From: Pseudomonas lactis
Lineage (GTDB): Bacteria; Pseudomonadota; Gammaproteobacteria; Pseudomonadales; Pseudomonadaceae
Direction: 5' to 3'
NCBI RefSeq assembly: GCF_001439845.1
Contig: NZ_JYLO01000004.1
Coordinates: forward strand, 372,001 to 436,000
Length of the DNA: 64,000 nt
Shown: piece after piece, positions 50,326 to 60,149 of the stretch
Layout: the number at the start of each line of letters is the position of its first letter
Position numbering within the stretch: position 1 is the first letter of the stretch
Translations under genes and position numbers: made by a program
The notes under the pieces: model-generated
Told to the model about the DNA's origin: nothing
The model's database searches: none
Seen by the model: only the letters and a program-made list of their open reading frames with translations

Positions 50326-52623
50326 ATGCAAATTCAGCATCTGGAAATCGCGAACTTTCGCAAGCTCCTATCCGTACGAGTCGACCTCGCAGCCGAGACC
50401 ACACTACTCGTTGGAGCCAACAACAGTGGCAAATCATCTGCGGTGCTGGCCTTGCGTAAGTTCCTACTTTCGAAAGCGTCGATTTTCAGATTGCAAGATC
50501 TTACTCTGAGCCATCTCGCCACAATCGATGCCATTGGTGAAGCTTGGGAGGCTGCAGATGATAGCTTCTCCATCCCAGTCGCAAATGAATGGGCTGACTG
50601 GTTGCCAACGCTAGATATTTGGCTTGAAGCAACTCAGGGCGAGCTTCATCACATCCGAGATCTCATACCGAACTTCGCTTGGAAAGGCGGCCATGTCGGT
50701 ATGCGATTCCGGCTGGAGCCAGATGATATGCCAACGCTGTTTGTCGATTACCGCAAAGAGCGAGCACGAGTGAGGGAGCTTCAGCAGGAAATTCAAAAAC
50801 AGGCAGCGCTAGGTACGCAGCCACCATCGCTTCCGCTCTGGCCGCAGAGCTTGCATGACTACCTGAATCGTCGAATCGGTAAAACCTTCAAGATCCGATG
50901 GTACCGACTTGATTCAGGCCAGCTACGAGCTCCAGATCCTGCAACTCGTAAAGCTAACCAGCAACCGCTTGCGGCCACAGCAACGCCACTCGAGCGCAAT
51001 CCCCTAACAGACCTGATACGAGTCCACGAGATCAATGCTCAACGCGGCTTTGGTGACAGCGCTGACGAAGGCGTCCTAGAGGGAGGGCATGGATCGGGCA
51101 GGAAGCTCTCGGAACAATTGCGAGCGTACTACAGCAGGCATCTCGATCCAGGCGATAGCCCAGATATTTCAGATTTGGAGGCACTCAGAGCAATTGAGGC
51201 AGCTCAAACTGCCTTTGACACTCGCCTGAGCACGAGCTTTGCGCCTGCGCTCAAGGAAGTCGTCGGCTTGGGCTATCCGAATAACTCCGACCCGTCCATC
51301 CGAGTTTCCACCCGCCTCGCCCCTACGGACGGGATGAACCACGAAGCAGCTGTGCTGTTTGAATTGGATTCCGTTGGAGGAGCCCCTGGAGCACCGCCTC
51401 TTAGGCTTCCGGAGACGTCCAACGGGCTCGGCTACCAGAACCTCATCTCAATGATATTCCGATTGATGGCATTTCGAGATGAATGGCTTAAGAAGTACAG
51501 AAGTCCTGAAGAGCAAAGCGCTACTGGTGTTGAGCCTATACATTTGGTTCTAATCGAAGAACCGGAGGCCCACCTGCACGTCCAGGTTCAGCAAGCATTC
51601 ATAAAACACGCCTACCATGTGCTGTGCAGCGACCCATTGTTAGCGAAGTATCCGAATCTCAGGACGCAGCTGATGGTCAGTTCCCACTCCAGCCACGTAG
51701 CTCATGAAATTGACTACGAAAACTTGAGATACTTCCGCAGGCTTCCGTCCGGCATGGCTGGGATTTCAATCCCAGTCACTACCGTCTCGAACCTAAGCGC
51801 AGTGTTCGGCGAGTCCAATCAAACGAAGGAATTCGTTACCCGTTACCTTCGGGCACAACATGCCGACCTGTTCTTTGCGGATGCGGTGATCCTTGTTGAG
51901 GGGGCCGCTGAGCGCATGATGCTTCCGCATTTTTTGAGGCAACACTTTCGTTTCCTAAACCAGTGCTACATAACCATTTTGGATATTGGGGGAAGTCACG
52001 CGCATCGGCTCCGGCCCCTGATCGATGCGTTGGGCATTGTCACTCTGGTGATAACCGACTTGGACGCGGGCCTTCTACAGGTAGGCAAACCTGTCGAACG
52101 GAAGAAAGGCCAAACCACTAATAACCCAACCGTGCGCCATTGGATGCGAGCAGCAGGCCTTGGACATGATGTGGACTCATTACTGGATCTGCCCTTTGAC
52201 AGTAAAGCCCAGCAAATTGACGATCTATTTTCGATCAGGATCGCTTATCAAACGCCCATTACTGTCCGCTTACCCAAAACTGGGCTCGATGTCGAAGCAT
52301 TGCCAAATACCTTTGAAGACAGCCTCGTCTTGAGCAATACAGAGTATTTTGCTAACAAAGCGGGGCGCGGGCTGATGCGATCCTTTGCCAAGTCGCTACG
52401 GGAAGCAGAAACATCCTTAGAGCTTGGCACCGAGCTATTCACCAAGCTCAAGGATGGTGATAAGGCTGAGTTCGCACTACACGTTCTCGGCGACTCTAAT
52501 TTCGCCACGTTGAAGGTGCCTACTTACATCCATGAGGGCTTGGCGTGGCTGCAGTCCAAGCTCGAAAGAAAAAGCAAAGAACTACTGGTCGTCCCTTCAG
52601 CGATTCTCGAGGTGACGCCATGA
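50326..52623 (+). CDS. Gabija-like GajA: OLD-family ATPase with TOPRIM nuclease domain
   Basis: A 765-residue protein. An ABC-type ATPase domain has Walker A G30-ANNSGK36-S, an inserted helical part, and Walker B near residues 408-412 (VLIEEPEAHLHVQVQQA) with an H-loop in VSSHSSHVAHEID. The TOPRIM nuclease follows: E525 in ILVEGAAERMMLPHF and D578-x-D580 in VITDLDAG. Class 2 OLD proteins paired with a UvrD-like helicase form Gabija, an anti-phage system that nicks DNA when nucleotides drop. This protein is longer than the described GajA (about 580 residues), so it may be a variant. Its stop overlaps the helicase start (ATGA). Confidence 0.78.
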   Translation: MQIQHLEIANFRKLLSVRVDLAAETTLLVGANNSGKSSAVLALRKFLLSKASIFRLQDLTLSHLATIDAIGEAWEAADDSFSIPVANEWADWLPTLDIWLEATQGELHHIRDLIPNFAWKGGHVGMRFRLEPDDMPTLFVDYRKERARVRELQQEIQKQAALGTQPPSLPLWPQSLHDYLNRRIGKTFKIRWYRLDSGQLRAPDPATRKANQQPLAATATPLERNPLTDLIRVHEINAQRGFGDSADEGVLEGGHGSGRKLSEQLRAYYSRHLDPGDSPDISDLEALRAIEAAQTAFDTRLSTSFAPALKEVVGLGYPNNSDPSIRVSTRLAPTDGMNHEAAVLFELDSVGGAPGAPPLRLPETSNGLGYQNLISMIFRLMAFRDEWLKKYRSPEEQSATGVEPIHLVLIEEPEAHLHVQVQQAFIKHAYHVLCSDPLLAKYPNLRTQLMVSSHSSHVAHEIDYENLRYFRRLPSGMAGISIPVTTVSNLSAVFGESNQTKEFVTRYLRAQHADLFFADAVILVEGAAERMMLPHFLRQHFRFLNQCYITILDIGGSHAHRLRPLIDALGIVTLVITDLDAGLLQVGKPVERKKGQTTNNPTVRHWMRAAGLGHDVDSLLDLPFDSKAQQIDDLFSIRIAYQTPITVRLPKTGLDVEALPNTFEDSLVLSNTEYFANKAGRGLMRSFAKSLREAETSLELGTELFTKLKDGDKAEFALHVLGDSNFATLKVPTYIHEGLAWLQSKLERKSKELLVVPSAILEVTP

Positions 52624-54491
52624 GCCGGCAGCCGGAAGCTGCTACGGATGATGTTCCAGATGCCGATCAGATCATTCAGGAATGTCTGAATCTCGACCAT
52701 CCGAAGAGTTTTTTCCTATACGCCGGCGCTGGCTCTGGAAAAACCCACTCATTGGTCGAGGCCGTGAAAAACCTGAAAAATAGGGAGCGGCAACGGCTGA
52801 CGTTTGAAGGGCGTCAAATCGCGATCATCACCTATACAAATGCTGCATCCGAGGAAATTTCCCGCCGTCTTGAACACGATCCATTGGTGGTCGTATCAAC
52901 TATCCACGCGTTCTCTTGGCGGATGATTCAAGGCTTTAATACCGACATACGTGAGTGGCTTAGGGCCAAGCTCACGCGAGATATTGGCGAGCTTAATGAG
53001 AAACTCGGAAAGGCTCGAGGGCAAAACAAGACATTTCTAGCGAATCAAGCTTCGAGGGATAGCAAAGCTCGTCGTCTTGATTCCCTGGATGAGATATCGA
53101 CATTCATTTACAGCCCTACTGGCGATAATCGCGGTAGGCAAGCCCTAAATCATAGCGAAGTCATTCAAATGGCCGCTGCTTTTATTCAGCAGCCTCCATT
53201 GTTGGACGTTATGGCGGATCTGCATCCGGTAATTTTGATTGATGAGAGCCAAGATACTTATGGGCCTCTCATGGACGCTTTTCTGCAAGCACAATCCCTC
53301 ATCCCTGACCGTTTTTGTCTCGGGCTTCTCGGCGATACCATGCAACGCATCTACAGCGATGGGAAGTTGCGTTTGGAGGAAGCGATCCCTCCAGATTGGG
53401 CTGTGCCCGAAAAACGTATGAACCGTCGCTGCCCAACAAGGGTTGTTGATCTTATCAACGTAATTCGTGCGAGCGCAGACAGCCATCAGCAGAAGCCAAA
53501 GCCTGACGCTATAGAAGGCACAGTTCGAATGTTTTGCACCCAACAGATACCAGGTCAAGGTTTCGAGTTGGAGGAAGACATCGCACAGCGCATGGCCGCC
53601 ATCACCGGCGACGCTCAGTGGGCAATTGGTAAAGACGGAAGAAAATCTCTGATTCTTGAACACAAAATGGCCGGACGCCGAATGGGGTTCGAGGGTGTGT
53701 TCACACCGTTGTATGGAGTTGAGCACCTGCGCACGGGGCTACTGGATGGAACACTGCCAATCTTGAAACTGTTCTTCGAACGGGTAGCCCCTATTCTTCA
53801 AGCTGCCAAGACGAACAGTTTCAGTCTCATGGAGGCTGTGCGGCTTCAGTCTCCGCTTCTCGATACAAAATCTATAAAAGACGCGCCTGACCAATTTGCT
53901 TTGCTTGATAAAGCAGGAACAGCAACTGAGTCGTTGTGTGAACTATTCAGTGCCAACGATCCCTTGATTGGAGAGGTGGCTCATGTACTGTTCGAAACTG
54001 GCTTACTAGATCTCCCTGATCGCCTTGTGACAGCTCTATTACTGGGCGCCACAAGTGACGATCCTCCCGAGACATCGGATCGTGATGCGTTGGAAACCCA
54101 TGCATACCAGATTCTACTTGGACGCCCCTTCTCGGAAATGGCTGCGTTCGCCGGGTATACCGATGGACTATCCCCTTTCGACACGCATCAAGGCGTGAAG
54201 GGACTGGAGTTCCCAAGAGTCATGGTAATCCTAAACGATGAGGAGGCAGGTGGTTTCCTTTTCAGTTACGACAAGCTCCTGGGGGTCAAGCCTGCTTCTG
54301 ACAGCGATGTAAAAAATCAACGCGAAGGTAAAGATGACTCCTTGGCCCGCACTCGTCGCCTACTGTACGTCACTTGCAGCCGGGCCGAAGAAAGTCTCGC
54401 CATTGTGGTTTATACCGGTCAGCCGGCGACGGCGAAACAGCGAGTGATTGAGGCAGGCTGGCTCCAGCCAGAGGAGATCGAAATTCTATGA
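52620..54491 (+). CDS. Gabija-like GajB: UvrD/Rep-type superfamily 1 helicase
   Basis: A 623-residue helicase. Walker A lies at residues 36-42 (GAGSGKT), motif Ia TYTNAASEEI, motif II D208-E-S-Q-D212, motif III LLGDTMQRIY, motif IV MNRRCPTRVV, motif V THQGVKGLEFPRVMVI and motif VI RRLLYVTCSRAEESL. All superfamily 1A motifs are present, so it is likely an active 3'-5' helicase. It begins with ATG 52620, overlapping the nuclease stop, so the pair is co-translated. It would act with the OLD nuclease on invading DNA. It is about 130 residues longer than the first described GajB. Confidence 0.8.
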   Translation: MSRQPEAATDDVPDADQIIQECLNLDHPKSFFLYAGAGSGKTHSLVEAVKNLKNRERQRLTFEGRQIAIITYTNAASEEISRRLEHDPLVVVSTIHAFSWRMIQGFNTDIREWLRAKLTRDIGELNEKLGKARGQNKTFLANQASRDSKARRLDSLDEISTFIYSPTGDNRGRQALNHSEVIQMAAAFIQQPPLLDVMADLHPVILIDESQDTYGPLMDAFLQAQSLIPDRFCLGLLGDTMQRIYSDGKLRLEEAIPPDWAVPEKRMNRRCPTRVVDLINVIRASADSHQQKPKPDAIEGTVRMFCTQQIPGQGFELEEDIAQRMAAITGDAQWAIGKDGRKSLILEHKMAGRRMGFEGVFTPLYGVEHLRTGLLDGTLPILKLFFERVAPILQAAKTNSFSLMEAVRLQSPLLDTKSIKDAPDQFALLDKAGTATESLCELFSANDPLIGEVAHVLFETGLLDLPDRLVTALLLGATSDDPPETSDRDALETHAYQILLGRPFSEMAAFAGYTDGLSPFDTHQGVKGLEFPRVMVILNDEEAGGFLFSYDKLLGVKPASDSDVKNQREGKDDSLARTRRLLYVTCSRAEESLAIVVYTGQPATAKQRVIEAGWLQPEEIEIL

Positions 54492-54603
54492 CCTCCTCTC
54501 GCAGCTAGCTGACCGCTAACCGAGCAGGGGTTATTTACCTACTGTGGAGTGCGCCACCTTTTGGCTTTAGGCAACCCATTCTCGGCAGGTTGAAATCCCC
54601 TGC

Positions 54604-57600
54604 CTAGAGCCTGCCAACTCGCTTGGTATAGACCGTTACATAGTCTTTCTCCGGCTTGATCTTACCTACAAAACCACGATCATTGAGTGCCTGACAAAGA
54701 CGAACATCAAGCTCCGAATTCGGCAACCGCACAGTTCGTTTATCCCCCAACAACTCAGCATATCCACCGGTGAGCGAAGCCAGTATCGACGAGGTGATAG
54801 CCCAATCAACATGCAGTTTGAGAGCCTGATGCAATAGCTCCTGCCTTTCACGTTGCGAAAGAATGGCCTCGCACGCCCGCGACGCAATGATGCTTCTGCA
54901 ATTCCGGGGCATGACGAAATTCTCGGCATTAGCCCTGGCGCATACCAATGCAAGTTTCCCGACTACAGTAGCTTGGCTAGCCTCTTCTCGCTCAACCAAA
55001 CCCTCCCACATCTCGGCAATGTCACCAATAGGCACACTGCGTGCGGCGCTGATCAAACCGACAGTCTTCGGATCGAGCTTTCGTAGGACGACGTAGTCAC
55101 GGGCATCAGCCCAGCACCTGATCAAATACGCCGCCTCTGCGGTTGGATCATTGTTGCCAATTTCTTCCAGAACCTGACCATCGAAGGGCACGAAATGAGC
55201 CTGGGCCAGAAACGTCCATCGGTCAGCAGATATGTTCAGCCCTACGAGAGACTCAGGGCCGACAGTGGTACTCCCGAAAATTTCATCCAGCGAGTCATCG
55301 TCAAGCTCCGACGCCAGCAAATAGGCTTTCAGGTCATCTGCCTCATCTCTCGCATCATCCCAAAGCCGCTGAGCTTCACAGGCGTTCCTAGCAAGGAATG
55401 CTGTGAAGATGTCTCGGATACGATCCTGTTCTTCCTTGTCAATCGATTCAGAAGGAGTCTCTATTGGCCTTACAATCATGCCGATATAGTAGCTCCACGC
55501 AGCATTTGGGACGGAGGTCACACGGTCTAGTTCAAGAGCCTTCTCCCAAATGTTATCGGTGAACCCTTCCAAGTCATCCATCAAACATTCGGTGTGCTGG
55601 AACAAATTCTCCTGCAATTCTTGATCATCCTCTACTAGGCCGAGAATGTACCTAAGGGACTCAGTGTCTTCCTGAAGCTTACCTTGTTGCTTCATCAGCT
55701 CGAAGATGAAGTCTTCAGGAGCAATCTCAATCAATGAATCAATTCCTGCGAGACCCAACGCTCGAAGGCGCTTGCAGGAGACATCTCCCCCCTCGTCCGC
55801 AAACGTTTCCAGGATCAATGCCATCATCGGGAGACTCAGTTGCAAGCAGCGCCAGCCAATCAATTGCTCCAGCGTACTCGCACCAACCTCTGCGGAGAGA
55901 CTATTGAAGCGAACAGGCTCGCGGCGAAGCCACGCCCAGCCATCGATGTTCGAGGCCATGCCTGTGATCAGGTGGTTAACACCTGTGAGACTGGCGATAA
56001 CTTCAAGCAACGGCTGCCGATGAGCCATAACCTCAAGTTGTTGCTGAGACAACGCGTCCATGATCCCGCACACCAAAGCCTGTCGAGCGTCAGCCTCATT
56101 GAATCGCTCAGTGCTCAAGATCACGGCGAACAACTCAGGGGCGAGTGCATGCATAGCGCGAACAAGCGGTAACCTAGCATCCCCTGCAAGGATGATGGAT
56201 ACAGCCTCAGCCAATCGGCCAGCATTCTGGTGGCCGCTTTGCAGGATGACGTCCAGCTTTTGCGTTCTTGTGTCGGACAACTCAGTGAGTGGCGCCGATA
56301 GTGAGAGTTGGACAATTAGGTCAGCGATAATGCCTTTGCCATCGCCGAGAGCATCGTGCTCCAATTTGCTTGCCACTCGCTCAGGATTCCGGACTGGCGA
56401 GGCGACGTCGAGGGTGGCACGGCGCCTGAGTGCGAGAATAAGATTCTGATCATCGCGAGTCAGCGAGCCTTCATAGAAAAATCCAAGATAATCTGTGTAA
56501 TCGGTGTCGAGGTAGCCAGCGCGCATTAGGTAAACGACGATCTCCATTCCTGTCAGCCGCTGGTCAATAATTGCCCCATAATCACCACGGGCAGCTTCAC
56601 GGAAGGAAATTGTCTTGATTTCGGTGAGCTTCCTCTCTGCCGCCCCAATGGCCTCATCCATCGATTTCATGGACTGATGAATCCATGCGAGACGCGTGCG
56701 ATAGGATGCCTGTGTAAGCGCGTCATTGGGACTAATAATATTTCCAACGGGGTTGTGATTCGCCCACTGTGAATAGAGGACGCCTTTAAGTTGCTCAGCC
56801 TCACAGATTTTAGTGAAGATGTCGTCCTGTAGGAATTCCTTGAGGCTTACCCGCTCAGAACCGTTTACTAAAACGTAATTTGCACCGTCTATTCCGCTCG
56901 CCCTCAACACCTCGAACCAGACACTTAACCTAAGATCGATTACGCGCTCTTCACCGTGTTCCTCACGCCGGGACTTTTCTTCGATTAATCGTTCGAGCTC
57001 AACGAGTGCCTGCGATGGTTGGTTAGCCCAAGCAGACAACCCCGTGAGCAAGCTGTACACCTTCCCCCTCCGCTTAACCAGCTCTGCAAATTCTTCCGGA
57101 TAGAGGTTCCTGAGCACCACGATGGCAAACAACTTGTTTTGATCCAGCTTTAGGCCACCTTGGGACAGCAGGCTTGCAAAAATGTCGTACTCATTGACGA
57201 TGTTCTTTATCAGCCGCATCTCATCTATGTAATAGCAGACTGTCTCCACGAGAATTGGGTCAAGATCAGAACCCAGCTTTTTGCCATCAACAGCCCGAGT
57301 CATCATGAGCTCTTGAAGCTTCTCCCTAGAGTTTTCAGAATTGACGACAGGAATCACCGGGATAATCAGATCAAAAAATTTCGTCTTGTCGGTGACGGTA
57401 AACAGCTCGTCACGAATAGCGTAAATGAAATGAACAGGTCGAGTTATTTGGGGCGAGTGCCGGATAGTGAAGTTGATCTCGCGCAAGCGAAAAAATATTT
57501 CCTGAGTTCCAAAACGATCCAGATCCTCAATCACCACGACGCGGACATTGCTTCGTTCAAAGCAATAGATAATTTCATCTACGTTCTTGTGGAGTACGGA

Positions 57601-58398
57601 TCCGTGATTCACGGCCTCGAGCTTTCCACCCTTTAAGGTTAAGCCGTCGATACTGAACATAGATAGAAATTTGAGTCCCGAATAGAGAAGATAGAAACCA
57701 CCCAGCCCTGTTACCGAGACTGCCAACCAACCCGGGATCATTAACAGTCTCGTCAGCAACCAAGCAGGATCTAACGCAGGTATCTCCTTCAATGTAGGGA
57801 CATAAAGCCGCAGGCACGCGATGAGCATTACCCCCCAAAAAATCGTGCGCCAAGCGATGCTACGCCCTGATGTCTGGACAATTCGCTTGAGCCTGGTTTT
57901 GGGCACGCGTGCAGTTGGCACGGCGTAAAGGAGCTGCTGGACAATGGTTTCCTCAATTCTTGCGATCAAATCGCTTGAGGTACTACTCTCGCCGGAATCC
58001 TGTGCTGACTGGGAACTTCTGGCTGAGGTCTCAGAGAGTTCAGCGTCCGAAACCGGCAACGGTGGAGGTGCATCCTTGCTGAAGGTCGCTAGTGAAACAT
58101 AAGCCGTTTGAAATTCTGGATGTCGCTCAAAAAAGGTCTTGAGGACACTGCTCTTACCTGCTCCATATCCACCGGTAAGTGCGATGTTCAGAACCTCATC
58201 CTTTTCAAGTGCGCCGAGCAATTCGCGCTCGTAGCGATCAAAGTGGTCACTATCGATGAGGACTGGTGTGAGTGGCTCAAAAGAACCTGGCGACGAAGGC
58301 CCGGAGCACAGAGACTGGAAGATGCGGATCCCTTCTTTAGCAGCAACCAAAAAAGCGGCATATTTTAGTTTGATACTGGCTGACAGTCCCTGTGACAT
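54604..58398 (-). CDS. YobI/KAP-type membrane-inserted P-loop NTPase
   Basis: A 1264-residue protein. Walker A is at residues 76-84 (GGYGAGKSS) and Walker B at about 285-296 (VRVVVIEDLDRF). Between them lie two membrane helices (about 182-200 and 220-245), the hallmark of KAP-family NTPases, which makes the ATPase face the cytoplasm at the inner membrane. The C-terminal 900 residues are helical repeats without recognised domain. It resembles the YobI family in Bacillus. KAP/YobI proteins occur in defence islands, but the mechanism is unclear. The start at 58398 follows AGGA by 6 bases. It is convergent with the Gabija-like pair. Confidence 0.75.
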   Translation of the reverse strand: MSQGLSASIKLKYAAFLVAAKEGIRIFQSLCSGPSSPGSFEPLTPVLIDSDHFDRYERELLGALEKDEVLNIALTGGYGAGKSSVLKTFFERHPEFQTAYVSLATFSKDAPPPLPVSDAELSETSARSSQSAQDSGESSTSSDLIARIEETIVQQLLYAVPTARVPKTRLKRIVQTSGRSIAWRTIFWGVMLIACLRLYVPTLKEIPALDPAWLLTRLLMIPGWLAVSVTGLGGFYLLYSGLKFLSMFSIDGLTLKGGKLEAVNHGSVLHKNVDEIIYCFERSNVRVVVIEDLDRFGTQEIFFRLREINFTIRHSPQITRPVHFIYAIRDELFTVTDKTKFFDLIIPVIPVVNSENSREKLQELMMTRAVDGKKLGSDLDPILVETVCYYIDEMRLIKNIVNEYDIFASLLSQGGLKLDQNKLFAIVVLRNLYPEEFAELVKRRGKVYSLLTGLSAWANQPSQALVELERLIEEKSRREEHGEERVIDLRLSVWFEVLRASGIDGANYVLVNGSERVSLKEFLQDDIFTKICEAEQLKGVLYSQWANHNPVGNIISPNDALTQASYRTRLAWIHQSMKSMDEAIGAAERKLTEIKTISFREAARGDYGAIIDQRLTGMEIVVYLMRAGYLDTDYTDYLGFFYEGSLTRDDQNLILALRRRATLDVASPVRNPERVASKLEHDALGDGKGIIADLIVQLSLSAPLTELSDTRTQKLDVILQSGHQNAGRLAEAVSIILAGDARLPLVRAMHALAPELFAVILSTERFNEADARQALVCGIMDALSQQQLEVMAHRQPLLEVIASLTGVNHLITGMASNIDGWAWLRREPVRFNSLSAEVGASTLEQLIGWRCLQLSLPMMALILETFADEGGDVSCKRLRALGLAGIDSLIEIAPEDFIFELMKQQGKLQEDTESLRYILGLVEDDQELQENLFQHTECLMDDLEGFTDNIWEKALELDRVTSVPNAAWSYYIGMIVRPIETPSESIDKEEQDRIRDIFTAFLARNACEAQRLWDDARDEADDLKAYLLASELDDDSLDEIFGSTTVGPESLVGLNISADRWTFLAQAHFVPFDGQVLEEIGNNDPTAEAAYLIRCWADARDYVVLRKLDPKTVGLISAARSVPIGDIAEMWEGLVEREEASQATVVGKLALVCARANAENFVMPRNCRSIIASRACEAILSQRERQELLHQALKLHVDWAITSSILASLTGGYAELLGDKRTVRLPNSELDVRLCQALNDRGFVGKIKPEKDYVTVYTKRVGRL

Positions 58399-58514
58399 AG
58401 GCAATCCTGGCTTTAGACACCCATACCTTCAGGCTTGGGTATCTGCAAAGTAATTGAGCACCAGCTAGGCCAGCGCCATCTTCTATAGCGGCTATATGCC
58501 ATAATTACTAGGCT

Positions 58515-59042
58515 ATGAGCCAGCAATGCTTTAGACGCCTAGATATTCAGCATTCTCGCGACCCCAATGGTGACATTTGTTCGCCCAGCTTTGCTCAAGA
58601 ACGACATCAAATCCACGGCGCTCATAGGTCAGCCGAAAGGAAACAGCCTCAGTTCGACTTTGACCTCAAACGCGTCTCGCATCAGCACTACATAACAAGG
58701 AAAGCCGCCATCAATTTCCCTCATCCCGAAAGCACCACAGGTGGGTGGCATTTCCTTTCCTATTTTGATCGGGAATCCGGCGTAGCCAAGGTGTCATTGG
58801 CAGGCATTCATTATCTTGAGACCACCGACTATTTTGGCGACCTTGGCATCACAGACGTGACCGATGAGCTCACAAAACGTGCATGGTCTGCTGAAGGGCG
58901 GCGCTTGTACATCGCCGATCACCAGAGGGCCGCTGCGGACATGATAGTGAAGTTGGTGCTGAGCGATTCAAAGCAATGTAACGTCGAAATAGCTGACTGG
59001 TTTACCTCGCCTGGAGACAGACAAAAGCTACTCAGGTTTTAG
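58515..59042 (+). CDS. hypothetical protein at the right edge of the defence island
   Basis: A 175-residue soluble protein. The first 60 residues are rich in His, Gln and Arg and may be poorly conserved or not translated. From about residue 66 it looks like an ordered domain: FPHPESTTGGWHFLSYFDRE, then LAGIHYLETTDYFGDLGITD and HQRAAADMIVKLVLSDSK. No family is recognised. It is read divergently from the KAP-type gene across 116 bases. The true start may be a later codon. Confidence 0.5.
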   Translation: MSQQCFRRLDIQHSRDPNGDICSPSFAQERHQIHGAHRSAERKQPQFDFDLKRVSHQHYITRKAAINFPHPESTTGGWHFLSYFDRESGVAKVSLAGIHYLETTDYFGDLGITDVTDELTKRAWSAEGRRLYIADHQRAAADMIVKLVLSDSKQCNVEIADWFTSPGDRQKLLRF

Positions 59043-59144
59043 AGTTGGCTAAGCCAAACTTCTTGCTGAAATGAATCTGGGGAAAATGGAAGCTTGGCTC
59101 AGCTCGCAGTAACCTCACCAAAGCAGTTAGTGCAGGAACCCCAG

Positions 59145-59233
59145 GTGGGGTAAGAGCGTTGCTTACTCTGCCGCTTTTGCAAAATGAGCCGCCGTCAGGG
59201 CGGAACCCAGCCGTTACCGCAGGAATGGATATG
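59145..59233 (+). repeat. long structured repeat element, copy 3 (5'-truncated)
   Basis: Only the distal part of the element remains, starting in the text GTGGGGTAAGAGCG. It keeps the hairpins AGCG/CGCT, CTTTT/AAAA and CCGCC/GGCGG and the tail ending GAATGGATATG. The three-way junction is absent. It lies immediately outside the defence island. Confidence 0.8.
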
Positions 59234-59267
59234 CTCTCGGTATAACTGCGTCGCCTGTTAGGCCGCC

Positions 59268-59362
59268 TTCGCGAGCAAGCCCGCTCCCACAGTTTGATTG
59301 CGGGGTGTCTGGTAGATGAGCATCGGCTGTCGGGCCGTCACGGGAGCAAGCTCCCTCGCCAC
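59268..59362. repeat. REP sequences
   Basis: One REP of the TTCGCGAGCAAGCCCGCTCC type covers 59268-59292, and a second (CGGGAGCAAGCTCCCTCGCC) covers 59341-59362. The stretch from 59260 to about 59330 is nearly identical to 33661-33731, so copies 2 and 3 of the long element share the same flanking REP unit. Confidence 0.8.
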
Positions 59363-59393
59363 GAAGAAACTCGTTTGGCTTCCCGCCTGTCAT

Positions 59394-60023
59394 TCAGGCA
59401 GGACGCGACATCACCGCCAAGCGCACGGCCAACGCCATCAGCACCGCTGCCAAGCCCCACTTCTGCAGCCAGGCGCTTTTGGTGCGCTTGGCGAAGAAGC
59501 GGCTGAGCGCCCCGCCAAACAGGCCCAATAGCATGTGAAACACGCTCGCGATCAACGTCAGCACGCCGCCCAGCACCATCAGTTGCAAGGCGATGGGCCC
59601 CGCCTCGGGCCGCACAAACTGCGGCAGGAACACCATGAAAAACAACAACGCCTTGGGGTTGAGCAAACTGTTGAACATAGCCTGCAAAAACACCCGGCCC
59701 AACGCCACGCGGCCGACGTGAGCGGCGCCCAGGCTGGGGCGTTTTTGCAAGGTTTTGAAGACCAGCCACAGCAGGTAGATCACGCCCGCATAACGGATCA
59801 GGTCGAATGCCGGCGGCCAACTGGCGACCACCGCCGTCACCCCCATGGCGGTCAATGCCGTCAGCAGCAGGTCGGCCACGCCGATGCCCAGGGCCGAGGC
59901 AACACCGCCGCGCCAGCCATGGGTGACACCCTGGCTGATGACAAACGCCATGTTCGGCCCCGGTGACAGCAGCAACAGCAACACAGCGCCGGAAAAAACG
60001 CCGAGTGTGACAAGGCTGATCAT
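59394..60023 (-). CDS. LysE/RhtB family amino acid exporter
   Basis: A 209-residue membrane protein with six hydrophobic segments and the family signature LLLLLSPGPNMAFVISQGVTH near the N-terminus, followed by GWRGGVASALGIGVADLLL and FNSLLNPKALLFFMVFLPQF. Members export amino acids or homoserine lactone-type compounds. The substrate here is unknown. The start MISLVTLGVF at 60023 gives the usual N-terminus, though an ATG seven codons earlier is possible. It is divergent from the second FecI gene. Confidence 0.87.
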   Translation of the reverse strand: MISLVTLGVFSGAVLLLLLSPGPNMAFVISQGVTHGWRGGVASALGIGVADLLLTALTAMGVTAVVASWPPAFDLIRYAGVIYLLWLVFKTLQKRPSLGAAHVGRVALGRVFLQAMFNSLLNPKALLFFMVFLPQFVRPEAGPIALQLMVLGGVLTLIASVFHMLLGLFGGALSRFFAKRTKSAWLQKWGLAAVLMALAVRLAVMSRPA

Positions 60024-60149
60024 GCTTGAACCGTCCACCTGCAAAAACTGCAGATTAATCGGTGCTTCCAGCCCCTACAAAAAATTGTGCTGGATACATT
60101 GCTCACGCAGCGAACCCAGTGATTGCTGAATGCCACGACCAACGTCTAG

